Assembly (NCBI GenBank): GCA_934254915.1
Contig: CAKQMH010000005.1
Span: forward strand, 1 to 64,000
Direction of reading: 5' to 3'
DNA from: an uncultured Alphaproteobacteria bacterium
GTDB taxonomy: Bacteria; Pseudomonadota; Alphaproteobacteria; RF32; CAG-239
Length of the DNA: 64,000 bases
Translations under genes and position numbers: made by a program
In this document: piece after piece, positions 25,293 through 32,881 of the stretch
Layout: each line of letters begins with the position of its first letter
Numbering within the stretch: the first letter of the stretch is position 1
The notes under the pieces: generated by a model
What the model was told of the DNA's origin: nothing
Database searches by the model: none
What the model saw: the letters and a program-made list of their open reading frames with translations, nothing else

Positions 25293-26004
25293 TTAATTTT
25301 TATCAGATAAATTGTCATTTAACGCGGTTTTCATCGCATAAACACCGATAGGAAGCAACTCTGACATTATATCCATATAAAAGCCGAGATATTGGGCGAG
25401 GCTAAGCGCTTGCGTCAGACCAGGCTCAGAGAGTTTGAGCAAAATCTCCCAAGCCTGATATCCTTCCACGGTTTTTAAGGCTGTTTCGGTGTAACGGCAT
25501 TTGTGGAATTGACAGAGGTTTTCGCTATCGACGCATTCGTCGCAATAGTTTCGCCCGTCGCCGAAGTGCCGTTTGGCTCGGGCGTGGAGGCGTTTTTTCC
25601 GCTTCCAACAACTCCTGCAGTCCGCAATACTGATTACGAAAGTTCTCCGCCACAGCCCAAAAATTTGAAAATAGCTCGTCAATTTTGCTTTCCGTCAATG
25701 GCGCGGCTCTGTCTTTATCGGCTTCAAACATGCCGTTCCATTCCAAAATTCCGGCGACGCCAAGCCCGATAAGCAAGTATCTATCCGCCAACGCTTCTCG
25801 CTTAATCGGATTTTCCACATCTTCAAGCACCGACAGACCCGCCGCCTTGTTGGCTTTATACTCTTTGGCCAAGTCCGCCAATTTGGCGTTCATATAGGCT
25901 TTAGCCTCGTAAAACACGGCGGAATTACATGGTTTGACTTTAACTTTCACGCCATAACCAAGCTCAAGCCAATACGGTTCTTTATTTACTTTTAACCTTA
26001 ACAT
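25293..26004 (-). pseudogene. Phage tail-assembly genes in overlapping frames (chaperone and extension)
   Basis: The first frame, ATG 26004 to 25525, begins MLRLKVNKEPYWLELGYGVK and ends near LLEAEKTPPRPSQ, resembling tail-assembly chaperones of alphaproteobacterial siphophages; TGATG coupling with the gene before supports the start. The second frame, ending at 25293, is +1 and contains YCDECVDSENLC, a Cys motif, then TVEGYQAWEILLKL and an ELLPIG helix, as in the gene that follows the chaperone. It has no start codon of its own after the overlap. The frames can be joined at GGAAAAAACG near 25595-25605. Either a programmed shift, as in lambda G/T, or decay. Confidence 0.55.
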
Positions 26005-27251
26005 CAATACTCCTCCACATCGTTAACAAGAGTTACCGTCATCATCCGACCGATTTCCTTATTTTTGGCTCCTTGAAAATCATAGGAATACTCTATGCCG
26101 TTCGGCCCGTCTATGGAGCGTTTGGGTTTCGGCAAATAGACCTCGTGGCAGGTTATGACGAGTTTCAAACTATCCGAAATCTGATAGCCGAGTTCCAAAT
26201 CAACCGGCGTTCCGCTTCGAGCCTTGTCTAATAAAACATTGTCAAGCTCGCCGGCCGGGATGTTGCCGACCTGACATTGTTTGTAGCCTTCTTTAATCAC
26301 CCGCACCGAAGAATAGTAGCCGTAAACCTTGTTCTTTTTGTTGGAATTGGTGGCGACCATCGCCGAATGGCAACAATCGCAATAAATATAGCCTTTGAGC
26401 AGAGAGTGTTCCACAAAACGGGAAAGCGCCAACCGTCCGCCTCGGTTGGTTTTCTTTATCTCTTGCACCTCGTCAAAAATTTCTTGCGAGACAATGGCTT
26501 CGTGCTGTCCGTCGTAAACGGCGGTTTTGTGCGGAACTTTGCCGACATATATCACATTGCGCAGAATTTTGTTCACTCGCTGATGATTAAATTGCTTGCT
26601 GCCGGTTTTGCCCATGGTGGTGTATCCGTGGGCGTTAAGCCAATCCGACACGGCTATCTCGGAGCGCATGACCAAATATTTTTCAAAAATCAGACGCACC
26701 ACCGCCGCTTCAGCTTCATTAACCACCAGCTTTTTATTGACGGTGTCGTAGCCAATCGGAAGGCATCCGCCCATCCACATGCCTTTTTTCTTGGAGGCGG
26801 AGATTTTATCCCGGATGCGCTCGGTTATCACTTCTCGCTCAAATTGAGCGAACGAAAGCAACACATTGAGTGTCAGTCGCCCCATGGAATCATAGGTGTT
26901 AAAATTCTGCGTCACCGACACAAAAGAGCAATGATGCTCGTCCAGCACCGCCACCAGCTTGGCGAAATCCACCAGCGAGCGGGTCAAACGGTCTATTTTG
27001 TACACCACAATCATATCCACCAAACCGTTTTCGACATCGCTCATCAGTTGTTGCAAGGCCGGACGATTTAAGTTTCCGCCGGAAAATCCGCCGTCGTCGT
27101 AACGGGTCGGAATAATCTTCCAACCTTGATACGACTGGCTTTTAACATAGTTTTCTCCGGACTCTCTTTGCGCCTCCAGAGTGTTAAACTCCTTGTCCAA
27201 GCCTTCTTCGGTGGATTTTCGGGTGTATATGGCGCATCGCACGGTGTTCAC
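26004..27251 (-). CDS. Serine recombinase truncated and fused to a tail-protein C-terminus
   Basis: 415 residues. Residues 1-150 are a resolvase domain with catalytic S13 in IYTRKSTEEG, DRLTRSLVDF and EREVITERIRDKI; the recombinase domain follows (GYTTMGKTGSKQFNHQRVNK) and a zinc-ribbon region with YCDCCHSAMV. The usual C-terminal coiled coil and tail (these proteins are commonly 500 or more residues) are absent. From about residue 345 (near base 26219) the sequence changes to SGTPVDLELGY, CHEVYLPKP and a terminal TVTLVNDVEEY, which looks like the end of a phage tail tube protein. The next gene is a tail chaperone, as in intact phages. Recombinase activity is doubtful. Confidence 0.75.
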   Translation of the reverse strand: MNTVRCAIYTRKSTEEGLDKEFNTLEAQRESGENYVKSQSYQGWKIIPTRYDDGGFSGGNLNRPALQQLMSDVENGLVDMIVVYKIDRLTRSLVDFAKLVAVLDEHHCSFVSVTQNFNTYDSMGRLTLNVLLSFAQFEREVITERIRDKISASKKKGMWMGGCLPIGYDTVNKKLVVNEAEAAVVRLIFEKYLVMRSEIAVSDWLNAHGYTTMGKTGSKQFNHQRVNKILRNVIYVGKVPHKTAVYDGQHEAIVSQEIFDEVQEIKKTNRGGRLALSRFVEHSLLKGYIYCDCCHSAMVATNSNKKNKVYGYYSSVRVIKEGYKQCQVGNIPAGELDNVLLDKARSGTPVDLELGYQISDSLKLVITCHEVYLPKPKRSIDGPNGIEYSYDFQGAKNKEIGRMMTVTLVNDVEEY

Positions 27252-27661
27252 GCTTTGCCTCCTATGCCGAAAAAGAACCTGCCGGATATTTTTCTTCCGG
27301 TTATCTTTTTAACCACGGCGGACAGCGTTTTGTAATACACGCCTTCAAACTGGAAACCGGCGGTGGAAATCATCACATTGTATTCCTTGCCGCAATAGGT
27401 TTTAACCAGTCTCGTGCCAATCGGCGGCATCGATCCGTCGTCTTTTTGCTCCGCTCGTTTCATGACTGTTTTGCCCAAAAGCAGTTTGCGAACGTTTTCC
27501 GAAACGCCGCCATATTCAAGCTCCTGCATGCGATAAGCCAAACGAGGGATATAAAAACGTTTGGTTTTCCAAATCGGCTCGCTGTCAAAATATTGCCGCC
27601 ACAAGGATTTCAACTCGCCGACACTCATATCGTTAAGCTTCAGGACTTCTTTTTCCACCAT
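27248..27661 (-). CDS. DUF2924 protein
   Basis: 137 residues from ATG 27661 (AAAGGAG six bases upstream; a TTG two codons earlier is less likely). The DUF2924 pattern is clear: LKSLWRQYFDSEPIWKTKR, YIPRLAYRMQELEYGG, then PIGTRLVKTYCGKEYNV and FEGVYYKTLSAVVKKITG. Members are nearly always encoded next to a serine recombinase in alphaproteobacterial prophages, as here with a 4-base overlap. Probably an accessory of integration or DNA binding; function unproven. Confidence 0.85.
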   Translation of the reverse strand: MVEKEVLKLNDMSVGELKSLWRQYFDSEPIWKTKRFYIPRLAYRMQELEYGGVSENVRKLLLGKTVMKRAEQKDDGSMPPIGTRLVKTYCGKEYNVMISTAGFQFEGVYYKTLSAVVKKITGRKISGRFFFGIGGKA

Positions 27662-27806
27662 TTTCAACTCCTTTCTTAACAGTATGAATGCTTGGATTTT
27701 CTTTATTATCCAGTTCTTTTTGCGTTAATTCCGAACAATTTTGACCGGTAATCCAAGCCAGCAGTTCGGGTAAAATCAGTTTGATTATTTTTTGTGTTTC
27801 AGTCAT
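27633..27806 (-). CDS. Small protein upstream of DUF2924
   Basis: 57 residues from ATG 27806, with GAGGTGATAAA before it; the open frame continues upstream to 27941 but that part has no start signal. Product MTETQKIIKLILPELLAWIT, then a polar Asn/Lys-rich tail. It overlaps the DUF2924 gene by 29 bases. In related prophages a small DUF3489-type protein occupies this place, but I do not see that domain here. Confidence 0.45.
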   Translation of the reverse strand: MTETQKIIKLILPELLAWITGQNCSELTQKELDNKENPSIHTVKKGVENGGKRSPEA

Positions 27807-28127
27807 TTTTATCACCTCTGACAGAAACACCCGCGGAAACAAAAAATCGGAGCCACTTATTTTTATCTTGCGCGATTGCCCAAGGTATATAGGCAAAAGG
27901 CACCAAATTAAGAAAGTCGCCGAAAACAGTCCTTCAGACAAGCGGCAAAGCCTTGGCCAGCTTTGATGGGCGTGATTTTGACGCTTCAGAACTTCACAAA
28001 AGTATATAAACGGGGTGTTTTTCAGGGATTTTAGGGTAAAAATCGGGCGAGCGTGAAAATGGCTACGCCCATCAAAAATAAAAATAAAGTCGGCGGTTCT
28101 TGGGCTGTTGCGGGAAATCGCAGATAC
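27807..28127. other. Intergenic region between prophage remnant and tRNA
   Basis: About 320 bases without a supported gene. The stretch includes two imperfect inverted copies of GATGGGCGT (27965-27973 and ACGCCCATC at 28066-28074), which could mark an old insertion boundary, and a GTTGCGGG octamer (28107-28114) that repeats the acceptor end of the tRNA gene. Neither is long enough to call an attachment site. Confidence 0.35.
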
Positions 28128-28155
28128 AAAAAAAGAGGAAGTAAAACTTCCTCTT
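28128..28155 (-). terminator. Terminator of the initiator tRNA gene
   Basis: Read on the minus strand, AAGAGGAAG (28155-28147 side) pairs perfectly with CTTCCTCTT (28141-28133 side) around a five-base loop and is followed by seven T (complement of 28128-28134). It starts 8 bases after the tRNA CCA end. Confidence 0.85.
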
Positions 28156-28163
28156 GCCTTTAG

Positions 28164-28240
<77 letters not shown>

Positions 28241-28301
28241 ATAGAATAATTGTTTATTATGCTTTTATGTGAGCTTTGTCAAGCTTTATTTTGCAAAAAA
28301 A

Positions 28302-28370
28302 TTACAGTATCAATGATATTGCAATTGCAAACACAAAAACCAGTAAGATTAACCAATGCCAAAATTTCAT
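28302..28370 (-). CDS. 22-residue hydrophobic peptide with strong ribosome binding site
   Basis: AAGGAGGTAACGGAG ends one base before an ATG at 28370, AGGAGG giving a near-perfect Shine-Dalgarno at 9 bases. The peptide is MKFWHWLILLVFVFAIAISL plus IL and a TAA stop: a charged first residue, two Trp, then one membrane helix. Such short single-helix peptides are often missed. It lies between tRNA-fMet and the cold-shock gene on the same strand; role unknown. Confidence 0.6.
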   Translation of the reverse strand: MKFWHWLILLVFVFAIAISLIL

Positions 28371-28417
28371 CTCCGTTACCTCCTTATTTCATAAATATAT
28401 GCTTTGATTAACCACAA

Positions 28418-28447
28418 ACAAGGCCTTCCCATAAGGGAAGGCCTTGT
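28418..28447 (-). terminator. Terminator of the cold-shock protein gene
   Basis: A perfect 13-bp stem, ACAAGGCCTTCCC (28418-28430) with GGGAAGGCCTTGT (28435-28447), loop ATAA. It begins 21 bases after the stop of the minus-strand cold-shock gene. The T-tail is short (TTTGTGG on the minus strand), so it may be an attenuator or processing hairpin rather than a complete terminator. Confidence 0.7.
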
Positions 28448-28468
28448 GACGTTAAGAACGATGATTAT

Positions 28469-28672
28469 TTAGATTAACGTGATATTGCCGGCGGCAATGC
28501 GGCCGCGGTCATCATAATAATCAAATGTGACACGCTGCCCGTCCGGCAAAGATTTCAGCCCGATTTTTTCAAGCTGGGTAATATGAACAAAAACATCTTT
28601 CGAATTGTTATCGGGTTTGATGAAGCCATAACCTTTTTGCGAATTAAACCATTTAATCGAACCATAGTTCAT
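28469..28672 (-). CDS. Cold-shock domain protein
   Basis: 67 residues, one cold-shock OB-fold. RNP1 is KGYGFIKP (residues 13-20) and RNP2 is VFVHI (about 27-31), the aromatic RNA-binding face being complete (W9, F10, Y15, F17, F28, H30). Such proteins melt RNA structure and act in transcription antitermination or translation. RBS AAGGAGAC precedes ATG 28672. Whether it is cold-induced cannot be judged; its leader of about 60 bases is short for a CspA thermosensor. Confidence 0.93.
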   Translation of the reverse strand: MNYGSIKWFNSQKGYGFIKPDNNSKDVFVHITQLEKIGLKSLPDGQRVTFDYYDDRGRIAAGNITLI

Positions 28673-28960
28673 AGTCTTGTCTCCTTAAAAGTTAAAAATA
28701 AAAGTTCGTCGAATTACTGATTAGGACTTTATTATAGCGTATGGGAAAACAAAGTGGTAGCCGTATTTTTCGGTAACCGTGTACGAAAAATTAGGACGCC
28801 GAAATCGAGCAAAAATCCTCGCTAAACGGCACTGAGTAAAAGTTACGAGAGATTTACCACCCTACATAACATTTCATTCACGCCAATTTAAATAGTTAAC
28901 GCTTAAACGATTATTTAAGTGTTATCGATAAAAAATGGGGCTTAGAATTATGGCTATGGT
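28673..28960. other. Intergenic region upstream of the cold-shock gene
   Basis: About 290 bases without a supported gene in either strand. It must carry the promoter and leader of the cold-shock gene (near 28673-28740). I see no repeat, tRNA or convincing structured RNA here; the tandem repeats begin just after it. Confidence 0.4.
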
Positions 28961-29219
28961 AAGGGAATAAGGCCGCGATTCTTTCACGTTATTCAAAATG
29001 ATGACAATGTTAGTGCCGTCACTGACGGACGGCACAGAAAATAAGGCCGAGACCCTTCGACTACGCTCAGGGTGACAATATAAGTGCTGCGACTGGTGCG
29101 CAGCCCAGAAAATAAGGCCGAGATTCTTCCACGCGCTTCGCTTGGTCAGAATGACATTGGTATAAAAACGCTTGGTCAGAATGACATTTAAATTAAAACG
29201 CTTTAGGCGGAATGATAAT
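28961..29219. repeat. Tandem intergenic repeat array with covarying hairpins
   Basis: Units of about 71 bases. Each has a conserved part, AATAAGGCCGAGAC followed by a variant of TTCGACTTCGCTCAG and ATGACA (starts 28966, 29039, 29110), and a hairpin part: 29013-29020 with 29028-29035 (GTGCCGTC/GACGGCAC) and 29086-29091 with 29099-29104 (GCTGCG/CGCAGC), loops ACTGACG and ACTGGTG. Stem bases differ between copies but stay paired. A 20-base end segment is exactly duplicated at 29139-29158 and 29169-29188. A further copy lies past the next gene at 31520-31610. Confidence 0.75.
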
Positions 29220-29237
29220 CGTAAAATTACGGTATCA

Positions 29238-31427
29238 CTAACCGCCGATTTTAAGGGCGTAATAGTTACCAGTTGGGTCTTGAATCATTTTATATCCCGA
29301 AGTTCCTGAAAATCCTGAATATATGTTGTCAACATATACGCCAGCAATTTCAAAAGCATTATAGCCATTACATTGATTACTATAACCACAATATGAACTT
29401 TCCGTTAGCTCACATTCATTACCGGTCGTCGTATCATAAAGATTGAGAGTGACATTTGCACTGCCGGAGAAGTTTGCGATACAAGGTCCTTGATTGCTAT
29501 CGTCCCATCCAAGTTCAAGACTCACGATTTTAATGGTGCGAATAGCATAGCAGGTTGTACCGATTTCGCTTAATTTTTCATAGCAAGTGGTATCACCTGA
29601 GTAGAAATTATAATTTGAACAGAGCGAGATACCACTTGGCTCGCTTGATTCATAGCCGCTTGATTCACAAGTTGCAACTGGTTTAGTATTGCAATCCTGA
29701 ACACAAACAGTTAACGGCGTTCCCCCCCCGCCATTCGGCATACAGCTACCGCCACCACTTGCCCAGCTGAAACAACCACCATTTGATAAAGCATGATGAG
29801 CATCACCAGTACCACAAGGTCCACCGCCATTGGGAACGCCATGGGAGTCACAATAAGTTCCCGTTGTTGCGCTTGTCAGCCATGGTGTACCGCTAGTCAG
29901 GACAGTCTTTTTAGTTCCACTTGGCAAAGCTGCTGCAAGAGCATTAAGTGACGAAGTCATTCCTACTTCAGGAACAATTCCACCCAAAGACGAACATGTT
30001 TTAAATTGTCCGCCGGTTTGATTTCTCTGTTCAGCCTTCAGCAAAATATAATTTTTATGGTTGTAAGTGAAACCAACCGCTTCACCGGATGGTGTACGCA
30101 AGAGATCATCTTTCGTAGTGGTATAAAATCCGGGTGTGCAATAAGTTGCACGACAATCATTAAAACATTTTGTGCCGTCGGCTAAGGTTTCCAATGTACA
30201 TTCCTGCCCTGACTGGATATTTGAGCGCCAACCTTTAGCCTCACAAGTTGTTGCTTCTTCATTCTTTATACAATCGCCGTTAGTCAGTGTGTAGCCGGTT
30301 TTGCAAGTTGCTGCAACATAATAGGTTACTTTTTCGTCACCGCAGCCGGTTGAACACATGCCGACTAAACCCGCACCCTTAGGTTTGGCAGTCAAAGGAT
30401 ATTTAGTACGATCACACTCGGAATTATTTTTACATCCACAAGAGCAACATTGTTTTCCACCGGACCAGCCGTTGCAGATTAAATCCGGTTTGTTGCTGGA
30501 GCTGGAGCAGCTTGAAACGGCATTATCATAGCCGGTCGGGCAAGCAACCGCACTGCACGCGCCGCCCCTGATTTTTTTCCAGCCTTTGTCGGTATCGCAG
30601 GCGCAAGTCGCCGGATTGGTGCCGGATGAAATATAGCCTCTGGATGCATCACAGACACAGCCGCTGCCACTGGCGACAAAGCCTTTGAGGGTGTTGCAGG
30701 TGCAAGTTTTTCTGTCATCATCATAGATAAAGCCGGCATCGGTGTTGCAGACACGTTCGCACGCTGTGCAGTTGCCTTTGAGCCGATCTCCACTGGTGCA
30801 GGTATATCCTTTGCTTTCATCACACCAACAATGATAATTGGTGCTGCCGTTTATAGTGCAGGATGAACAAAACATACCATCGACATTTGGGGAAGAGCTT
30901 AAGGGATAATAAGATGTCGGACAACCGCAACTTTCATAATAAGTCCAAGCATCATTACGATTAAAGCACCCCTCGCCTACTCCTTTATAGCCCTGATCTG
31001 CACATTCAGTTTCCGAAATCCAACCATCCGGACAGCCGCAAGCGGTATAAAGATATTCGCCGGCATCTTCACTATAACATTTGTCACCAACCGGTCTCTC
31101 ACCTGTGCTGGCATACTTACATTTTTCGGCTTTTGCGCCGGTGCCATAACGATATTTAGACGGACAAATGCATTTATAACAGGTTTTGCCCTGATATATG
31201 GTTTTCGGGTTGCCTAAGATTTGCGAGGATGTACAAGATGATAAACCATCAACATATCCATAATCTGCGCAACTGCCGCCGTTACTGGGGTTATATTTAC
31301 TGTCATTAGTACGACCGTCTAAACCGGCTTGATAAGTGGGTAAAAAATATGTACGGGCAAAAGCTCCACTAATAGCCAGAACCAAAATTGCGATTACACA
31401 CGCAACCAAACGCATAGATTTAGACAT
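29238..31427 (-). CDS. Large cysteine-rich exported protein
   Basis: 729 residues. Signal peptide MRLVACVIAILVLAISGAFA, then about 400 residues with dozens of Cys in short EGF- or keratin-like modules (GCPDGWISETECADQGYKG, CNTDAGFIYDDDRKTCTCN, CDTDKGWKKIRGGACSAVAC), a less Cys-rich domain with GEAVGFTYNHKNYILLKAEQ and a Gly-rich stretch (about 475-575), and a beta-rich C-terminal domain. Probably a secreted or surface protein stabilised by disulfides, possibly for host or particle contact. No membrane anchor or sorting signal is seen. An eight-base G run (29722-29729) lies within codons for Gly. Flanked on both sides by the same intergenic repeat. Confidence 0.75.
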   Translation of the reverse strand: MSKSMRLVACVIAILVLAISGAFARTYFLPTYQAGLDGRTNDSKYNPSNGGSCADYGYVDGLSSCTSSQILGNPKTIYQGKTCYKCICPSKYRYGTGAKAEKCKYASTGERPVGDKCYSEDAGEYLYTACGCPDGWISETECADQGYKGVGEGCFNRNDAWTYYESCGCPTSYYPLSSSPNVDGMFCSSCTINGSTNYHCWCDESKGYTCTSGDRLKGNCTACERVCNTDAGFIYDDDRKTCTCNTLKGFVASGSGCVCDASRGYISSGTNPATCACDTDKGWKKIRGGACSAVACPTGYDNAVSSCSSSSNKPDLICNGWSGGKQCCSCGCKNNSECDRTKYPLTAKPKGAGLVGMCSTGCGDEKVTYYVAATCKTGYTLTNGDCIKNEEATTCEAKGWRSNIQSGQECTLETLADGTKCFNDCRATYCTPGFYTTTKDDLLRTPSGEAVGFTYNHKNYILLKAEQRNQTGGQFKTCSSLGGIVPEVGMTSSLNALAAALPSGTKKTVLTSGTPWLTSATTGTYCDSHGVPNGGGPCGTGDAHHALSNGGCFSWASGGGSCMPNGGGGTPLTVCVQDCNTKPVATCESSGYESSEPSGISLCSNYNFYSGDTTCYEKLSEIGTTCYAIRTIKIVSLELGWDDSNQGPCIANFSGSANVTLNLYDTTTGNECELTESSYCGYSNQCNGYNAFEIAGVYVDNIYSGFSGTSGYKMIQDPTGNYYALKIGG

Positions 31428-31519
31428 GTCAACACCTATCCATAATTATGTATATTTTTGATTATAACTTAAAATAGTAAATAATTCAATAAAATTAGAA
31501 ACGGAAAATGATACACAAG

Positions 31520-31610
31520 GTCAGGGTGGATGACAATAATAGTGCCGCGACTGATGCGCGGCACAAGGAATAAGGACGAGACCTTTCGACTTCGCTCAAC
31601 ATGACATTTA
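31520..31610. repeat. Copy of the intergenic hairpin repeat
   Basis: Contains the tail of one unit (TCAGGGTGGATGACA, from 31521), a hairpin GTGCCGCG (31542-31549) / CGCGGCAC (31557-31564) with loop ACTGATG, and the conserved part of the next unit (from 31569). Same order and orientation as the array at 28961-29219, 2.5 kb away on the other side of the cysteine-rich gene. Confidence 0.75.
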
Positions 31611-31631
31611 AATAGTCAATCTTACCTGATA

Positions 31632-32081
31632 TTACTGCTGCTTGGCGGCATGTGCCTTATACATGGCAACAAAGTCTATCGGATTTAACATAATCGGAGG
31701 CAAACCACCGTTATACATAACGTTAGTTACGGCCTGACGCGCATAAGGGAACAACATATGCGGAACTTCAATCAACAACACCGGCTGCAGATGTTCGGCC
31801 GGCACATTCAGCTCCACAACACCGCAATACGACATTTCCAAAATAAAAAACTTCTGTTCCTTAACATCACCGTCAATTCGAATATTCAGTTCAACATTAT
31901 ATAATGAATCATGCAAATTGCGAGTATTGATATTAACATCAATCTTAACTTCCGGATGGGCCAAAGACTGCGTGAATATTTCCGGAGCATGAGGAATCTC
32001 CAACGACAAGTCTTTAATATATTGGTTATGTATTTGAATAGCCGGAATATTCTTGTTTTCAGCCGCATTTGATTCTGCCAT
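31632..32081 (-). CDS. secB: Protein-export chaperone SecB
   Basis: 149 residues from ATG 32081, at a correct distance from GAGGAG; the ATG at 32087 would be too close. SecB keeps preproteins unfolded and hands them to SecA. Family segments: IHNQYIKDLSLEIPHAP, VDVNI-like VKIDVNINTR, FFILEMSYCGVVEL, HMLFPYARQAV and GGLPPIMLNPIDF, the latter two the most conserved in SecB. Divergent from timA, an arrangement usual in Alphaproteobacteria. Confidence 0.95.
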   Translation of the reverse strand: MAESNAAENKNIPAIQIHNQYIKDLSLEIPHAPEIFTQSLAHPEVKIDVNINTRNLHDSLYNVELNIRIDGDVKEQKFFILEMSYCGVVELNVPAEHLQPVLLIEVPHMLFPYARQAVTNVMYNGGLPPIMLNPIDFVAMYKAHAAKQQ

Positions 32082-32212
32082 AATCATTCTCCTCTAATAA
32101 AGCATAAATTTATATCTTTTTACACGCAAATTTTGTTAACGTCAAATGATAATAATGGTTGATAATAGTTATAAATAAGCTATATTTATGTCTGGAAAAG
32201 AGGATAAAAATA

Positions 32213-32881
32213 ATGAATATGGATATTATCGCCCTGGCACTGGTGGTAGTGCTGATTTTTGTTAAACTGCGCAGTCTGCTCGGAACAACGCCGGCTAATG
32301 AACAAAAAGTCCGCCTGAGCAAAGAAAGCGCCGAAAAACTTTATAATATTTTGCTTAAAGAAGCGGCCAAACAAGCGCCGCGTAATCAGGATTTGCCGTT
32401 GCCGGAAGAGCTTATTCCCGAAGAGGATTTGAACAAGATGAGCGATTTGGACAAGACTTTGGCGCGAATCCCCAATTTTAACAAAAATAAGTTTTTAACC
32501 TCCGCGCAAAATGCTTTTCAAGTGATTACCGAAGCTTTTAACAAGGCCGATACAGAAACGCTTGAAGTTTTGGTTAACAAAACAATCTTTAAGAAATTTC
32601 AGGAAGTTATTAACCAGCGGCAGCAAAACAACATCACCGCTGAAACCGATTTTATCTGCTTTGACAAGACTGACATCATCAAAGCCGAAATAACCAAAGC
32701 GGAAACAGCGCGCCTCAGTGTGGAATTTGTTTCCGAACAGGTTAATGTGCTGCGTGACGCGGAAGGTAATATTATTGAAGGTGATGAAAATTATATTCAA
32801 AATATCACCGATGTATGGACTTTTGAAAAAGCTTTAACCTCAACCGCGCCTAATTGGCTTTTGATTTCGACGAAAAAATAA
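32213..32881 (+). CDS. Tim44/TimA-domain protein
   Basis: 222 residues from ATG 32213 (AAAGAGGAT upstream). One N-terminal membrane helix (MDIIALALVVVLIFVKLRSL) anchors it, a charged linker follows, and the C-terminal Tim44 domain spans about residues 90-222 (NKNKFLTSAQNAFQVITEAF, DTETLEVLVNKTIFKKFQ, and a final VWTFEKAL...NWLLIST). The family is related to the mitochondrial import motor protein Tim44; the bacterial TimA is inner-membrane-linked, role unclear. Its stop overlaps the mltA start (TAATG). Confidence 0.9.
   Translation: MNMDIIALALVVVLIFVKLRSLLGTTPANEQKVRLSKESAEKLYNILLKEAAKQAPRNQDLPLPEELIPEEDLNKMSDLDKTLARIPNFNKNKFLTSAQNAFQVITEAFNKADTETLEVLVNKTIFKKFQEVINQRQQNNITAETDFICFDKTDIIKAEITKAETARLSVEFVSEQVNVLRDAEGNIIEGDENYIQNITDVWTFEKALTSTAPNWLLISTKK

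Larger units (their letters stand above)
25293..27806 (-). mobile_element. Prophage remnant with serine recombinase
   Basis: A GC-richer block between AT-rich islands, holding a small gene, DUF2924, a serine recombinase fused to a tail-protein end, and two overlapping phage tail-region genes. In alphaproteobacterial phages DUF2924 and this recombinase sit in the lysogeny part, while tail tube, tail chaperone and the following gene sit far away in the structural part, so a large internal deletion probably joined the two ends. It lies 360 bases from the initiator tRNA gene. I could not find matching attachment sites. Confidence 0.65.
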
